Below are positions 1 to 9,800 of a stretch of 64,000 nt of DNA, in pieces (the first letter of the stretch is position 1; each line of letters starts with the position of its first letter). Source of the stretch: Eshraghiella sp964441705 (GTDB lineage Bacteria; Bacillota; Clostridia; Lachnospirales; Lachnospiraceae); contig CAYTWF010000001.1 in the NCBI GenBank assembly GCA_964441705.1, forward strand, positions 57,277-121,276, read 5' to 3'. The notes beneath the pieces are model-generated. The model was given only the letters and a program-made list of their open reading frames with translations. It ran no database searches and was not told the DNA's origin. A program made the translations under genes and the position numbers.

Positions 1-1001
1 CCTCTGTATACCAGATTGTAGGCCTGCGTGTAGGAATAGCCCTTCTCAGTCATCAGGTCTTCCATTATCTCCTGAATAAGTGCATCTGTATAATAGGAAT
101 AAGCAGTAGATGAGGTAGTGGAGTTGTTAATGTTGGTAATACGCTCGTATACATCATCATTAATTGCTTCATCATATTCACTCTGATTAATCATACCCTG
201 TTCAAGCATACCATCCAGAACCAGCTTTCGTCTTGATTTGTTATGCTCAGGATATCTGATAGGATTGTAGTAGGATGGATTCTGTGTTATTGCAGCAATT
301 ACCGCACATTCTGAAAGAGTGAGCTCAGATACATCCTTATTAAAATAATTATGGGCAGCCGATTGTACACCAAGGTTATTGTTACCAAGGTTAATTGTGT
401 TAAGGTAGTTGCCAAGAATCTGCTCCTTGTCAGCTATTTTCTCCAGCTTGACAGCGAGGTACTGCTCCTGAATCTTACGCTTAACTCTGTCTCCAAGACT
501 GTCCTCATTCTCAACAGAGAAAACACTGTTCTTTATAAGCTGCTGGGTAATTGTACTTGCACCTTGGGTAAATCTGAAATTATTGGTAATACCAATATAT
601 GCGGCTCTGATAATACCCTTGGCATCAATACCATTATGCTCGTAGAATCTTTCATCCTCAATTGCCACAAAGGCATCCTTAAGATTCTGTGGTACCTCGT
701 CAATGGTCACTGATATACGGTTGGCACCAGAGGCAACAAGGGTCTCAGTCTGAATGTTGTTGCAGTCATACACAGTAGTCTTGTACTGGGAAGGTGTAAC
801 ATCATCAAGGGTAACAACCGGAGCAGTTTCAATTATTCCATTAATGGCACCGGCACCCATGCAGGTCAGGGTTATACCACCGAATACAACAACAGTAATA
901 AATCCCTTAAAAATATATGCAAGAGCCTTTGTTTTGTTTTTATTTTTATGTGAAGCTATCTCACGCTGACGTTTCTTAATTCCGTCGCTGCTGTAATTCA
1001 T
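1..1001 (-). CDS. Class A penicillin-binding protein, N-terminal part (cut by window start)
   Basis: Bifunctional peptidoglycan synthase: a membrane-anchored glycosyltransferase that polymerises lipid II, expected to be followed by a transpeptidase domain outside the window. Reading the minus strand from the ATG at 1001 gives about 333 residues without a stop. Residues 1-25 are basic and cytoplasmic and one membrane segment lies at about 26-50. The GT51 signature starts at about 110 (AIEDERFYEHNGID, with Glu115 the likely catalytic residue), followed by FTQGASTITQQLIKN near 145-160. The ribosome site GGAGGCG lies 6-13 bases before the ATG. The transpeptidase SxxK and KTG motifs are not visible because the gene runs off the left edge, so completeness and exact PBP class (PBP1a/2c-like) stay open. 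Confidence 0.92.
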   Translation of the reverse strand, partial: MNYSSDGIKKRQREIASHKNKNKTKALAYIFKGFITVVVFGGITLTCMGAGAINGIIETAPVVTLDDVTPSQYKTTVYDCNNIQTETLVASGANRISVTIDEVPQNLKDAFVAIEDERFYEHNGIDAKGIIRAAYIGITNNFRFTQGASTITQQLIKNSVFSVENEDSLGDRVKRKIQEQYLAVKLEKIADKEQILGNYLNTINLGNNNLGVQSAAHNYFNKDVSELTLSECAVIAAITQNPSYYNPIRYPEHNKSRRKLVLDGMLEQGMINQSEYDEAINDDVYERITNINNSTTSSTAYSYYTDALIQEIMEDLMTEKGYSYTQAYNLVYR

Positions 1002-1174
1002 ATGACGCCTCCTGTTTATGCGATTAGTCCATATAAGTATAACAAATAATATCTCAGAAATAAAGAAAAAAACATAAATGTAATATTTGCTTAACAATCT
1101 CATAAAAAGTATAAACAAAAAATTCCAATTTCAGACATTGGTATGTTACAATAATCAAAAGTGGAGGATGCACC

Positions 1175-1810
1175 ATGGAAGAATATATAATAATAGATAA
1201 TGGTGGAGACGGACTGTATGAAGAGAAAAAATCCCGTTTTCTTGCCAGAACATATACAATTGCAGACGAGGGTGAGGCAACAGGATATATAGAGGCTGCC
1301 AGAAAGCAGTATTGGGATGCCAGGCATAACTGCTATGCCTATGTTCTTGGAGATAATAATGAGATAATGAGATTTTCCGATGATGGAGAACCCTCTGGAA
1401 CTGCGGGAAAGCCTATTCTGGAGGTGATTACAGGCTGTAATCTTCGTAACTGCCTGATAATTGTTACAAGATATTTTGGCGGAACACTCCTTGGAACAGG
1501 TGGACTGGTCAGGGCATACACTAAGGCATCGAAGGATGCATTGGCGGCCAGCAGTCTTTTGCAGTGCATACCTGGTATGGGCGCGCACATACTTACAGAT
1601 TATAATGGAATAGGCAAAATACAATATATTGCAGCACTGTGTCAGGCAGTAATAACAGATACAGTGTATACGGACTGCGTTGAGCTTGATATAGAAGCAA
1701 GAGAGAAGGATTATTGTGAGCTTGTTAAGAAAATAACAGAGAGTACTAATGGAAAGGCTGTATTCACTAATGAACACAGCCTTCCGGTTAAGCTTCCTTA
1801 TTCGATTTAG
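1175..1810 (+). CDS. yigZ: YigZ/IMPACT family protein
   Basis: Member of the YigZ (UPF0029/IMPACT) family, 211 residues, the usual length. The N-terminal domain carries the family signatures DGEPSGTAGKPIL (about residues 70-82) and VTRYFGGTLLGTGGLVRAY (about 99-117); the C-terminal part is the ferredoxin-like domain. The eukaryotic relative IMPACT modulates translation control through Gcn2; the bacterial role is not settled. A GGAGG ribosome site 8 bases before the ATG supports the start. The last 23 bases overlap the end of the convergent PAP2 gene, so no terminator can lie between them. Confidence 0.9.
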   Translation: MEEYIIIDNGGDGLYEEKKSRFLARTYTIADEGEATGYIEAARKQYWDARHNCYAYVLGDNNEIMRFSDDGEPSGTAGKPILEVITGCNLRNCLIIVTRYFGGTLLGTGGLVRAYTKASKDALAASSLLQCIPGMGAHILTDYNGIGKIQYIAALCQAVITDTVYTDCVELDIEAREKDYCELVKKITESTNGKAVFTNEHSLPVKLPYSI

Positions 1811-2699
1811 AACCAGAGAAAAAACGTCTGATTATCAGTGGGTACAATCCAATTACCCATAGAACAAGAACAGCATATCTTATTATACTTACAACAATAC
1901 CCTCACCAAATACTGCCTTAATGCCTTCCTTTAAAGCCAAGGCGATTCCAAGTCCTATAATGAATTTGACAATTTGAATTCCTATGTTAGGAGAGGCTTT
2001 AGGGTCGAACTTAATGTAGGAGGTCTCAATATACCAGCCAATACCAAAGCCAATTCCCGCACCTGCCGCCTTGAAGCAGTCCATTGTAAGAGCAGGAGTG
2101 GAAAGCCCGGCAGATACAACATATGCGCAATAGCCAATGAGAGCGGCAGAGATTACCTCTATGGCAATTGCAATGCCTGTCCTTTTGGCAGCATTTATTT
2201 TGACCCTGTCATATATCAGGCTTACAAGAACTGACGTGGTAATCGTAATGGCAAATGACACACCAACATCGGCAGGCGTATGACATCCAAGATACATTCT
2301 TGAGAAAATAACAAGGACAATAATTATTGCAGCTGCAATAGATGTCCAAGTCTTTTTAATGTGAAAAGCAAGAGAGCTGAAAAGACCGGTAACTCCCTGA
2401 GTATGTCCACTTGGAAAGGAATAGCCTGTGGCACCTGCTTTTGCTGCTTCAACAGGATACAGACGGCTGTCACGAACCCATGGACGCTCAATCCTGCAGG
2501 CTACCTTAAGTCCTTGAACCAGAAGACCTGATATAAAATAAGTAAACCCCAATTTATAAGCCAGTTTTTTGTTAAGGCACCAGTAGGCTATACATAGTGA
2601 CGCTATAATGATTATGTCGCTTCCCAGATATGTTACACAGGACATAACAGCGTCAAGAAAGGGCTGTCTGATTGATTGCAGCCAGTATAAAAAATTCAT
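1788..2699 (-). CDS. PAP2-family membrane phosphatase
   Basis: Integral membrane phosphatase of the PAP2 / undecaprenyl-diphosphatase-like superfamily, 303 residues. All three catalytic motifs are visible: KX6RP at residues 65-73 (KVACRIERP), PSGH at 96-99, and SRX5HX3D at 133-144 (SRMYLGCHTPAD). Hydrophobic segments precede and follow the motifs, with extra C-terminal helices to about residue 290 and a basic tail. Likely substrates are lipid phosphates such as undecaprenyl pyrophosphate or phosphatidylglycerol phosphate; the sequence does not decide which. Start chosen at 2699 because AAAGGTG lies upstream. Convergent overlap with yigZ. Confidence 0.88.
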   Translation of the reverse strand: MNFLYWLQSIRQPFLDAVMSCVTYLGSDIIIIASLCIAYWCLNKKLAYKLGFTYFISGLLVQGLKVACRIERPWVRDSRLYPVEAAKAGATGYSFPSGHTQGVTGLFSSLAFHIKKTWTSIAAAIIIVLVIFSRMYLGCHTPADVGVSFAITITTSVLVSLIYDRVKINAAKRTGIAIAIEVISAALIGYCAYVVSAGLSTPALTMDCFKAAGAGIGFGIGWYIETSYIKFDPKASPNIGIQIVKFIIGLGIALALKEGIKAVFGEGIVVSIIRYAVLVLWVIGLYPLIIRRFFSGSKSNKEA

Positions 2700-2817
2700 A
2701 TTTAATCACACCTTTACATTAATATATGTAGATTTTATACTAATTAATTATGTACGTCTACAGTTTTTTGAAGTATAATTGAATCAGGATAAAATATTAA
2801 GATACGGAGGCGGGAAC

Positions 2818-4422
2818 ATGAGATTATCTTTTTTAGGAGCAGACCATGAGGTAACCGGAAGCTGTCACATTATTAACGCGTGCGGTAAGTATATTCTTAT
2901 TGATTGTGGTATGGAGCAGGGACAGGATGCAGACGAGCAGCAGCGTATGCCAGACAACATATCGGATATTGATTATGTTTTTCTTACACATGCACATATT
3001 GACCATTCAGGAATGGTGCCATATCTGTATGCAAGAGGCTTTAGGGGAACTGTATATGCAACAGATGCCACAGCGGATTTGTGCAGAATAATGCTTAGAG
3101 ATTCAGCACATATTCAGCAGACTGAGGCTGAGTGGAAGAGCAGGAAGGCTATAAGAGCCGGACGCCCTGAGGTTGAACCAATGTATCGAATTAATGATGC
3201 AGATGGAGTAATGCGCCTGTTTCAGGGAGCTGCATATGATGTTAGATGGAATTTGTGCGAAGGAATTGATGTAAGATTTGCAGATGCAGGACACCTGCTT
3301 GGCTCTTCAAGTATTGAGCTGTGGATAACAGAAGAGGGTGTTACGAAGAAAATAGTATTTTCAGGGGATATTGGTAATGTTAACAGACCTCTTATCAAGG
3401 ACCCTCATTATATAGAAGATGCAGATTATGTAGTTATGGAGTCTACCTATGGAGACAGGTTCCATGATACAGATGTAGATTATGTGCAGCAGCTTACTAA
3501 TATATGCCAGACAACCTTTGACAATGGTGGCAATGTGGTTATTCCGTCCTTTGCTGTTGGAAGAACTCAGGAGATGCTGTATTATTTTCGTAAGATTAAG
3601 CATGACCGACTTGTTAAGGGACATGAAGGCTTTAAGGTGTACGTGGACAGTCCGCTGGCAGTAGAGGCAACTCAGGTGTTCTACAAGAATGAGAACGACT
3701 GCTTTGACGAGGATGCAGCTGCACTGCTTTCGAAGGGAATTAATCCTATCAGATTCCCGGGACTTACTCTTTCGGTTACAAGTGATGAATCCAAAGCAAT
3801 TAATTTTGATAATGAACCTAAGGTAATTATCTCCGCATCAGGTATGTGTGAGGCCGGACGAATCAGACACCACCTTAAGCACAACCTGTGGAGAAAAGAC
3901 AGTACAGTAGTATTTGTTGGTTATCAGGCAATTGGAACTCTGGGACGAACACTCCTTGACGGAGCAACAGAGGTTAAGCTGTTTGGTGAGACCATTGACG
4001 TTATGGCGAATGTGGTTAAGCTGGAGGGCGTCAGCGGTCATGCTGATAAGGCAGGACTTATTAAATGGGTAGAGGCCTTTAAGCAGAAGCCGTCAAAGGT
4101 ATTCGTTGTACATGGTGAGGATTCTGTGTGTGATGAATTTGCAAAATGCCTGAAGGATGAGCATGGATTTGATACGATGGCACCGTACTCTGGAACAATA
4201 TATGACCTGGCGGCTGACAGCTGTGTTGTGGAGGGCGTTCCGGTTAGAAAAGAGACTGTCCAGCGAACAGAACCATCTAAGGTATCTAATGTATTTGAGA
4301 GACTGCTGGCAGCAGGCAGAAGATTGCTTACAGTTATTAAGCATAACGAAGGAGGCGCCAATAAGGACCTTGCAAGATTTGCTGACCAGATTAATTCAAT
4401 GTGTGACAAGTGGGACAGATAG
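2818..4422 (+). CDS. Beta-CASP metallo-beta-lactamase-fold ribonuclease
   Basis: Metallo-hydrolase of the beta-CASP RNA-processing family (COG1236-type exonuclease), 534 residues. The zinc motif HAHIDH is at residues 58-63, a further metal-ligand region FSGDIG near 194, the beta-CASP insertion follows (EMLYYF, PSFAVGRTQE, SASGMCEAGR) and the RMMBL tail has VVHGED. Probably cytoplasmic RNA 3'/5' processing; the substrate is not predictable. An upstream in-frame TTG at 2779 exists, but the ATG at 2818 has GGAGGCGGG directly before it and begins the family's conserved N-terminus (MRLSFLGADHEVTGS). A TATAAT lies at 2774-2779. The next gene starts 11 bases downstream, so the two are likely co-transcribed. 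Confidence 0.9.
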   Translation: MRLSFLGADHEVTGSCHIINACGKYILIDCGMEQGQDADEQQRMPDNISDIDYVFLTHAHIDHSGMVPYLYARGFRGTVYATDATADLCRIMLRDSAHIQQTEAEWKSRKAIRAGRPEVEPMYRINDADGVMRLFQGAAYDVRWNLCEGIDVRFADAGHLLGSSSIELWITEEGVTKKIVFSGDIGNVNRPLIKDPHYIEDADYVVMESTYGDRFHDTDVDYVQQLTNICQTTFDNGGNVVIPSFAVGRTQEMLYYFRKIKHDRLVKGHEGFKVYVDSPLAVEATQVFYKNENDCFDEDAAALLSKGINPIRFPGLTLSVTSDESKAINFDNEPKVIISASGMCEAGRIRHHLKHNLWRKDSTVVFVGYQAIGTLGRTLLDGATEVKLFGETIDVMANVVKLEGVSGHADKAGLIKWVEAFKQKPSKVFVVHGEDSVCDEFAKCLKDEHGFDTMAPYSGTIYDLAADSCVVEGVPVRKETVQRTEPSKVSNVFERLLAAGRRLLTVIKHNEGGANKDLARFADQINSMCDKWDR

Positions 4423-4433
4423 GATAGTGGAGA

Positions 4434-5357
4434 ATGAAAAAGTTATTATTTATTTTTAATCCCCTTTCAGGAAAGGGATTAATTAAGAACCGTTTACTTG
4501 AGATTATTAATATTTTTACAAAAGCAGGCTTTGAGGTTACGGCTTACCCGACCCAGCACGCACTGGATGGATATGATAAGGTATGCGAAGCAGACGGGCT
4601 GTATGATATGATTGTGTGCAGCGGAGGCGATGGTACTCTTAATGAGGTAATATCAGCGGCCAAGACACACCGCAATTCAAGACCTAAGATAGGATATATT
4701 CCTGCAGGTTCAACTAATGATTTTGCAGGAAGCCTTGGAATTCCCAAGGATATGGTCAAGGCAGCCAGACAGATTGCAGATGGTGAGGTATTTCAGTGCG
4801 ACTTAGGGAGAATGAATGGCAGGTATTTTAATTATATTGCCGCCTTTGGTCTTTTTACGGAAGTATCTTACAAGACACCACAAAGCGCTAAGAATGTTCT
4901 GGGACACCAGGCATATATACTTGAGAGTCTTAGAAGCCTGTCCAAAATACAGACCTATGATATGACAGTAAGCTGCAATGATATGGAATTTTCCGGCAGA
5001 TACATATACGGAATGGTTGCCAATTCCCAGTCAGTTGGAGGATTTAAGGGAATAACAGGAAGAAATGTTAATATGAATGACGGACTTTTTGAGGTTGCCC
5101 TTGTGCGTGAGCCCAAGAATCCGTTGGAACTGCAGCAGGTTGTAGCGGGAATGTTTTCAAAGAATCAGGAAAGCCCAATGGTGGACAGATTCAAAACAGA
5201 CAGGATTGTATTTGACAGCAGGGATTCTGTTGCATGGACAATTGATGGAGAGAACGGTGACGAGCATCAGCACGTAGTAATAACTGTTGTACCTAAGGCG
5301 ATAGACATAATTGTTCAGCCGGAGAAGCAACCGGAGAGCAGACATAGAGCAAGATAA
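4434..5357 (+). CDS. YegS/BmrU-type lipid kinase (diacylglycerol kinase family)
   Basis: Soluble ATP-dependent lipid kinase of the DAGK catalytic-domain family, 307 residues, typical length. The nucleotide-binding signatures are NPLSGKG at residues 9-15 and GGDGTLNEV at 64-72; the PAGSTNDFA segment near residue 94 is also characteristic. The C-terminal half is the beta-sandwich lipid-binding domain. Likely phosphorylates diacylglycerol to phosphatidic acid or a related lipid at the membrane face. It follows the beta-CASP gene by 11 bases, with GGAGA before the ATG, and ends in a bidirectional hairpin shared with the convergent DUF3810 gene. Confidence 0.9.
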   Translation: MKKLLFIFNPLSGKGLIKNRLLEIINIFTKAGFEVTAYPTQHALDGYDKVCEADGLYDMIVCSGGDGTLNEVISAAKTHRNSRPKIGYIPAGSTNDFAGSLGIPKDMVKAARQIADGEVFQCDLGRMNGRYFNYIAAFGLFTEVSYKTPQSAKNVLGHQAYILESLRSLSKIQTYDMTVSCNDMEFSGRYIYGMVANSQSVGGFKGITGRNVNMNDGLFEVALVREPKNPLELQQVVAGMFSKNQESPMVDRFKTDRIVFDSRDSVAWTIDGENGDEHQHVVITVVPKAIDIIVQPEKQPESRHRAR

Positions 5358-5360
5358 TTT

Positions 5361-5382
5361 AAAGCAGGGTTGCCCCTGCTTT
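5361..5382. terminator. Bidirectional stem-loop between convergent genes
   Basis: Perfect 9-bp stem AAAGCAGGG / CCCTGCTTT with a 4-base loop, sitting between the lipid kinase stop and the stop of the convergent DUF3810 gene. T-rich on the plus strand after the stem. Confidence 0.75.
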
Positions 5383-5384
5383 AA

Positions 5385-6515
5385 TTAATTATAGTAGTAG
5401 GCCAGCAGCAGCTCAGTTACATGGTCATAGGTTCTGACACCATCACTTTGACCGTTGGTAACGAGGTAGGTGTTGTTCACAGAGCTGGATACTGAGGCGG
5501 CAACCGTATCCTCATATTGCTCCCAGTAATCTGACTGGAACTGCAGGTCCGATATTACCTGTTCATTCATTGACAGATATAACTCTTTGTATACCTCATA
5601 ATCACAGCAGGCGTATACCTCATTGATTACATTGATAAGTGCGAACATTGTTCCGCTGTAATTGAATTCAGGTACATCTGATTCCATACATCCCAGATAT
5701 GCAATGAAATTAGCCTCATCCTCCCTCATAAAGCCGCTTAAATGTGACAGCTCATGGCACATTGTGTAAGGCTTTTCCACATCTGTTACATCATTATTGT
5801 AGTTAGCCTCAGTGGTAAATGGTGAATAGACTCCTGATATGTTAAAGGAGGACATAACCTTGGAGAAAAATACCGGCTTGGGCTTAGGGTGGTATTCTGT
5901 AAGACAGGGATATTTATCGGAAAGCTCACGCATTGCATCAGAGGCTTCGCTTCTTTCATCAATTCCGCTTAAGGTATAATGTCCGTTGCTATCCAGTGCA
6001 ATCTTTTCGGAATAATCGTTGGCATCAGATATGAGCTGCTTACAAAGCGTTGCCAGCTGTTCATTGGTATATTCACCGGTGCGTATATTGGCACATACTG
6101 AAAAGGGCAGTCTGTAATAGTTCACACCACCGTTAAGGGAATATACAAGCAGTACTGCAAGCACAACACATGCCAGATTCAAAAGAGATTTTTTTAGTCT
6201 GTATGTAAAGTGGAATAGCTCAGCCTTGCTGTGGTATTTTATTGCATACACGATAAGCCTTATAATTGCAAACAGCAGCCACAGTATGCCAAGACATATC
6301 ATCAGCTCAAATACTGAAAAGGGAAAAACAGAGCATATAGCACCAAGTACTCTGACTATATGCGGGTAGACGGTATTGGAGTAGCTGGTTGCGAATACAG
6401 TATTAACTCTGTACATTATATTAAAAATAATTACCCCGGCAGCAAGCACAATAATTGCTGTAAGATAGCTTCTATAATTAATGAATTTCATTTCTTTTTT
6501 CTTATTATGCTTCAT
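5385..6515 (-). CDS. DUF3810-family membrane protein with HExxH motif
   Basis: Three hydrophobic segments in the N-terminal 130 residues are followed by a soluble domain holding MCHELSHLSGF, an HExxH metalloprotease-type motif, with EANFIAYLGC downstream as a likely third ligand region. This architecture matches the DUF3810 family, whose substrate is unknown. Membrane anchored, with the catalytic domain probably extracellular. Start placed at the ATG at 6515 (MKHNKKK), which has AAGGAG 9 bases upstream; an upstream in-frame TTG at 6539 is less likely. About 376 residues. Function beyond putative zinc peptidase is not claimed. Confidence 0.75.
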   Translation of the reverse strand: MKHNKKKEMKFINYRSYLTAIIVLAAGVIIFNIMYRVNTVFATSYSNTVYPHIVRVLGAICSVFPFSVFELMICLGILWLLFAIIRLIVYAIKYHSKAELFHFTYRLKKSLLNLACVVLAVLLVYSLNGGVNYYRLPFSVCANIRTGEYTNEQLATLCKQLISDANDYSEKIALDSNGHYTLSGIDERSEASDAMRELSDKYPCLTEYHPKPKPVFFSKVMSSFNISGVYSPFTTEANYNNDVTDVEKPYTMCHELSHLSGFMREDEANFIAYLGCMESDVPEFNYSGTMFALINVINEVYACCDYEVYKELYLSMNEQVISDLQFQSDYWEQYEDTVAASVSSSVNNTYLVTNGQSDGVRTYDHVTELLLAYYYN

Positions 6516-6638
6516 GGTAACAGTCTCCTTGATTCTCAAATGTAGTATTCTTCTTATATATTAGCCGTTAAAACTACAATTTTCAATATAATTTGCGATT
6601 ATTAAGTCTAAGAAAATAATAAAAATAAGTTGGAAAAA

Positions 6639-6690
6639 CCCTGTCTCGGTGTAGGTCCACCTTATAACTTAATATTATTAAGCAGGGACC
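6639..6690 (+). promoter_or_regulatory. Possible structured leader upstream of gltB
   Basis: Part of the 360-base gap before gltB. A nested hairpin can form: GGTCC (6654-6658) with GGACC (6686-6690) enclosing CTTAAT (6668-6673) / ATTAAG (6677-6682). An alternative, mutually exclusive pairing joins CCCTG (6639-6643) to CAGGG (6683-6687). Two competing folds are what an attenuator or riboswitch-like leader would show, but it matches no class I recognise, and no transcription start is visible to place it in the mRNA. Confidence 0.35.
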
Positions 6691-6746
6691 GAAAAAAGAG
6701 CAGATAAGGGTCTTTGAAATTGAATATTTCAACGTGAAAAAAAACT

Positions 6747-6801
6747 AAATTATCAGATAACAGTATTATAAAATATAAATTATGAAATTATCTGACAATT
6801 T
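6747..6801 (+). promoter_or_regulatory. Inverted-repeat operator candidate flanking an AT-rich -10-like region
   Basis: Arms AAATTATCAGATAA (6747-6760) and TTATCTGACAATTT (6788-6801) are complementary at 13 of 14 positions, separated by 27 AT-rich bases. Each arm contains the near-palindrome TTATCnGAtAA, so it may equally be two operator half-sites bound by a dimer each. It lies 75 bases before the gltB start, as expected for control of nitrogen assimilation, but no regulator can be named. Confidence 0.5.
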
Positions 6802-6875
6802 ACCAATGCCTCCCTATTTACATTCTGAAAAACAGAGAGTATATTGAGAAAAAATTACAGAAGGGACAGGGATGT

Positions 6876-9800
6876 ATGAACAGCACAAATAAGCAAAACG
6901 TTGGATTATATAATCCGCAGTTTGAGCATGATAACTGTGGAATCGGTGCAATTGTCAATATCAAGGGAGTGAAGACCCATAAGACAGTTGAGAACGCACT
7001 TAGTATAGTAGAGAACCTGGAGCACAGGGCAGGTAAGGATGCAGAGGGTAAGACCGGAGACGGTGTAGGAATCATGCTTCAGATTTCACACAAATTCTTT
7101 TCAAAGGCATGTAAGCCACTTGGTATAGAGCTGGGACAGGAGCGGGACTATGGCGTCGGCATGTTCTTTTTCGCTCAGGATGAGCTTAAGAAAAAACAGG
7201 CAATGAAAATGTTTGAGATTATTGTAGCTAAGGAAGGCCTTGAATTCTTAGGCTGGAGACAGGTACCTACACATCCTGAGGTCCTTGGCAGCAAGGCAAT
7301 AGCAGTAATGCCTTCAATTGTACAGGGCTTTGTCAAAAGACCACAGGACTGCGAAAAGGGACTCCCATTTGACCGAAGACTGTACATAGTAAGAAAGGTT
7401 TTTGAACAGAGTAATGAGGATACCTACGTTGTATCTCTTTCAAGCAGAACAATAGTATATAAAGGAATGTTTCTGGTAGACCAGCTGAGAACTTTTTTTG
7501 CAGACCTTTGCAGCAGTGATTATGAATCAGCAATTGCAATTGTTCATTCACGATTCAGCACCAATACCAATCCAAGCTGGAGAAGAGCACACCCTAACAG
7601 ATTTATTGTACATAATGGCGAAATTAATACAATCAAGGGCAATGCTGATAAGATGCTGGCCCGTGAGGAAAATATGGAAAGTCAGTATTTTAAGGGCAAT
7701 ATGCACAAGGTTATTCCTGTTGTTAATACAGAGGGCTCTGATTCCGCAATGCTTGATAACACCCTTGAATTTCTGGTAATGAGCGGCATGGACCTTCCAC
7801 TGGCAGTAATGATTACAATTCCTGAGCCTTGGATGAATAACAAGCTTATGAATCTTGAGAAAAGAGATTTCTATCAGTATTATGCAACCATGATGGAGCC
7901 ATGGGATGGACCTGCATCAATTCTTTTCAGCGATGGCGACATAATGGGTGCGGTTCTTGACAGAAACGGACTTCGTCCATCACGTTACTACATTACCAAT
8001 GATGATTATCTTGTACTGTCATCGGAGGTTGGCGTTCTTGACATTGAGCCATCCAACATTAAGGTAAAAGAAAGACTGCGTCCGGGCAAAATGCTTCTGG
8101 TTGACACTGTTGCCGGAAGAGTAATTGATGACGAGGAGCTTAAGGAAAAATACGCCACAAGAAAGCCTTATGGCGAGTGGCTTGATAATAATCTTATTCA
8201 GCTTCATGACCTTAAGATTCCTAATAAAAAGGTACTTGAGTACAATAAGGATGAGAGAGCCAGACTTCAGAGAGCTTTTGGCTATACCTATGAGGATTTT
8301 AATGCCGCAATTCTTCCTATGGCCAAGAACGGTGGAGAACCAATTGCAGCAATGGGTGTGGATACCCCACTTGCAGCATTATCCAAGCAGAACCCTTCAC
8401 TTTTTGATTATTTTAAGCAGCTGTTTGCACAGGTAACCAATCCTCCTATAGATGCTCTTCGTGAGCAGATTGTTACCTCCACCTCAGTATATATTGGCGA
8501 GGATGGCAATCTCCTTGAGGAAAAGGCTGAAAACTGCCGTATGCTTCGCATTAACAATCCGATACTTACCAATACGGACCTGCTTAAGATTAAATCCATG
8601 AATATTGAGGGCTTTAAGGTTGCAGAGATTCCGCTGACATATTATAAGAACACATCACTTGAAAAAGCCATTGAGAGAATGTTCGTTGAGGCAGACAGGG
8701 CTCATGGAGACGGAGCTAATATACTTATCTTGTCTGACCGAGGAGTTGATGAGAATCACGTGGCAATTCCGTCTCTTCTTGCAGTATCAGCAATGCAGCA
8801 GCATCTGGTAACAACCAAGAAAAGAACAAGCGTTGCAATGATACTTGAAAGCGGAGAGCCAAGAACGGTACATCATTTCGCAACAATTTTAGGCTATGGA
8901 GCATGCGCAATTAACCCATATCTTGCGCAGGATACAATTAAGGAGCTTATTAATATTGACCTTCTGGATAAGGACTATTATGCAGCTGTAGATGATTATA
9001 ATAAGGCAATTCTTTCAGGTATTGTAAAGATTGCCTCCAAAATGGGTATTTCAACAATTCAGTCATACCAGGGCTCCAAGATATTTGAAGCAATTGGTAT
9101 TGACCCTGAAGTGATTGACAGATATTTTACCGGAACAGTAAGCAGAGTTGGCGGTATTACATTAAAAGATATCGAAAATGATATAAACGCGAGACACACA
9201 AAGGCCTTTGACCCGTTGGGTCTTACCTGTGATGAGACCTTTGACAGTGTTGGAAGCCATAAGCTCAGAAGCGGCAAGGAGGAGCATCTGTATAATCCTC
9301 AGACCATTCATCTCCTTCAGCTTGCAGCAAGAAACGGTGATTATGCAACCTTTAAGGAATATTCCCAACTTATTAATGAGGAAATGGACCCTGTAACACT
9401 TAGAGGCAATATGGACTTTAAATTCCCGGAAAAGGGTGTTCCAATTGAGGAGGTTGAGAGCGTTGAAGAGATTGTAAAACGCTTTAAGACAGGTGCGATG
9501 TCCTATGGCTCAATTTCCCAGGAGGCGCATGAGACACTGGCAATTGCCATGAATATGCTTCACGGAAGGTCTAATTCAGGAGAAGGCGGCGAGAGCATAG
9601 AGCGTCTTAGTATAGGACCTGACGGACTTAACAAATGTTCAGCAATTAAGCAGGTAGCATCGGGAAGATTTGGTGTTACATCAAGATACCTGGTAAGTGC
9701 CAACGAAATTCAGATTAAGATGGCACAGGGTGCCAAGCCTGGTGAGGGTGGACATCTGCCGGGAGGAAAGGTATATCCATGGATTGCCAAAACAAGACTT

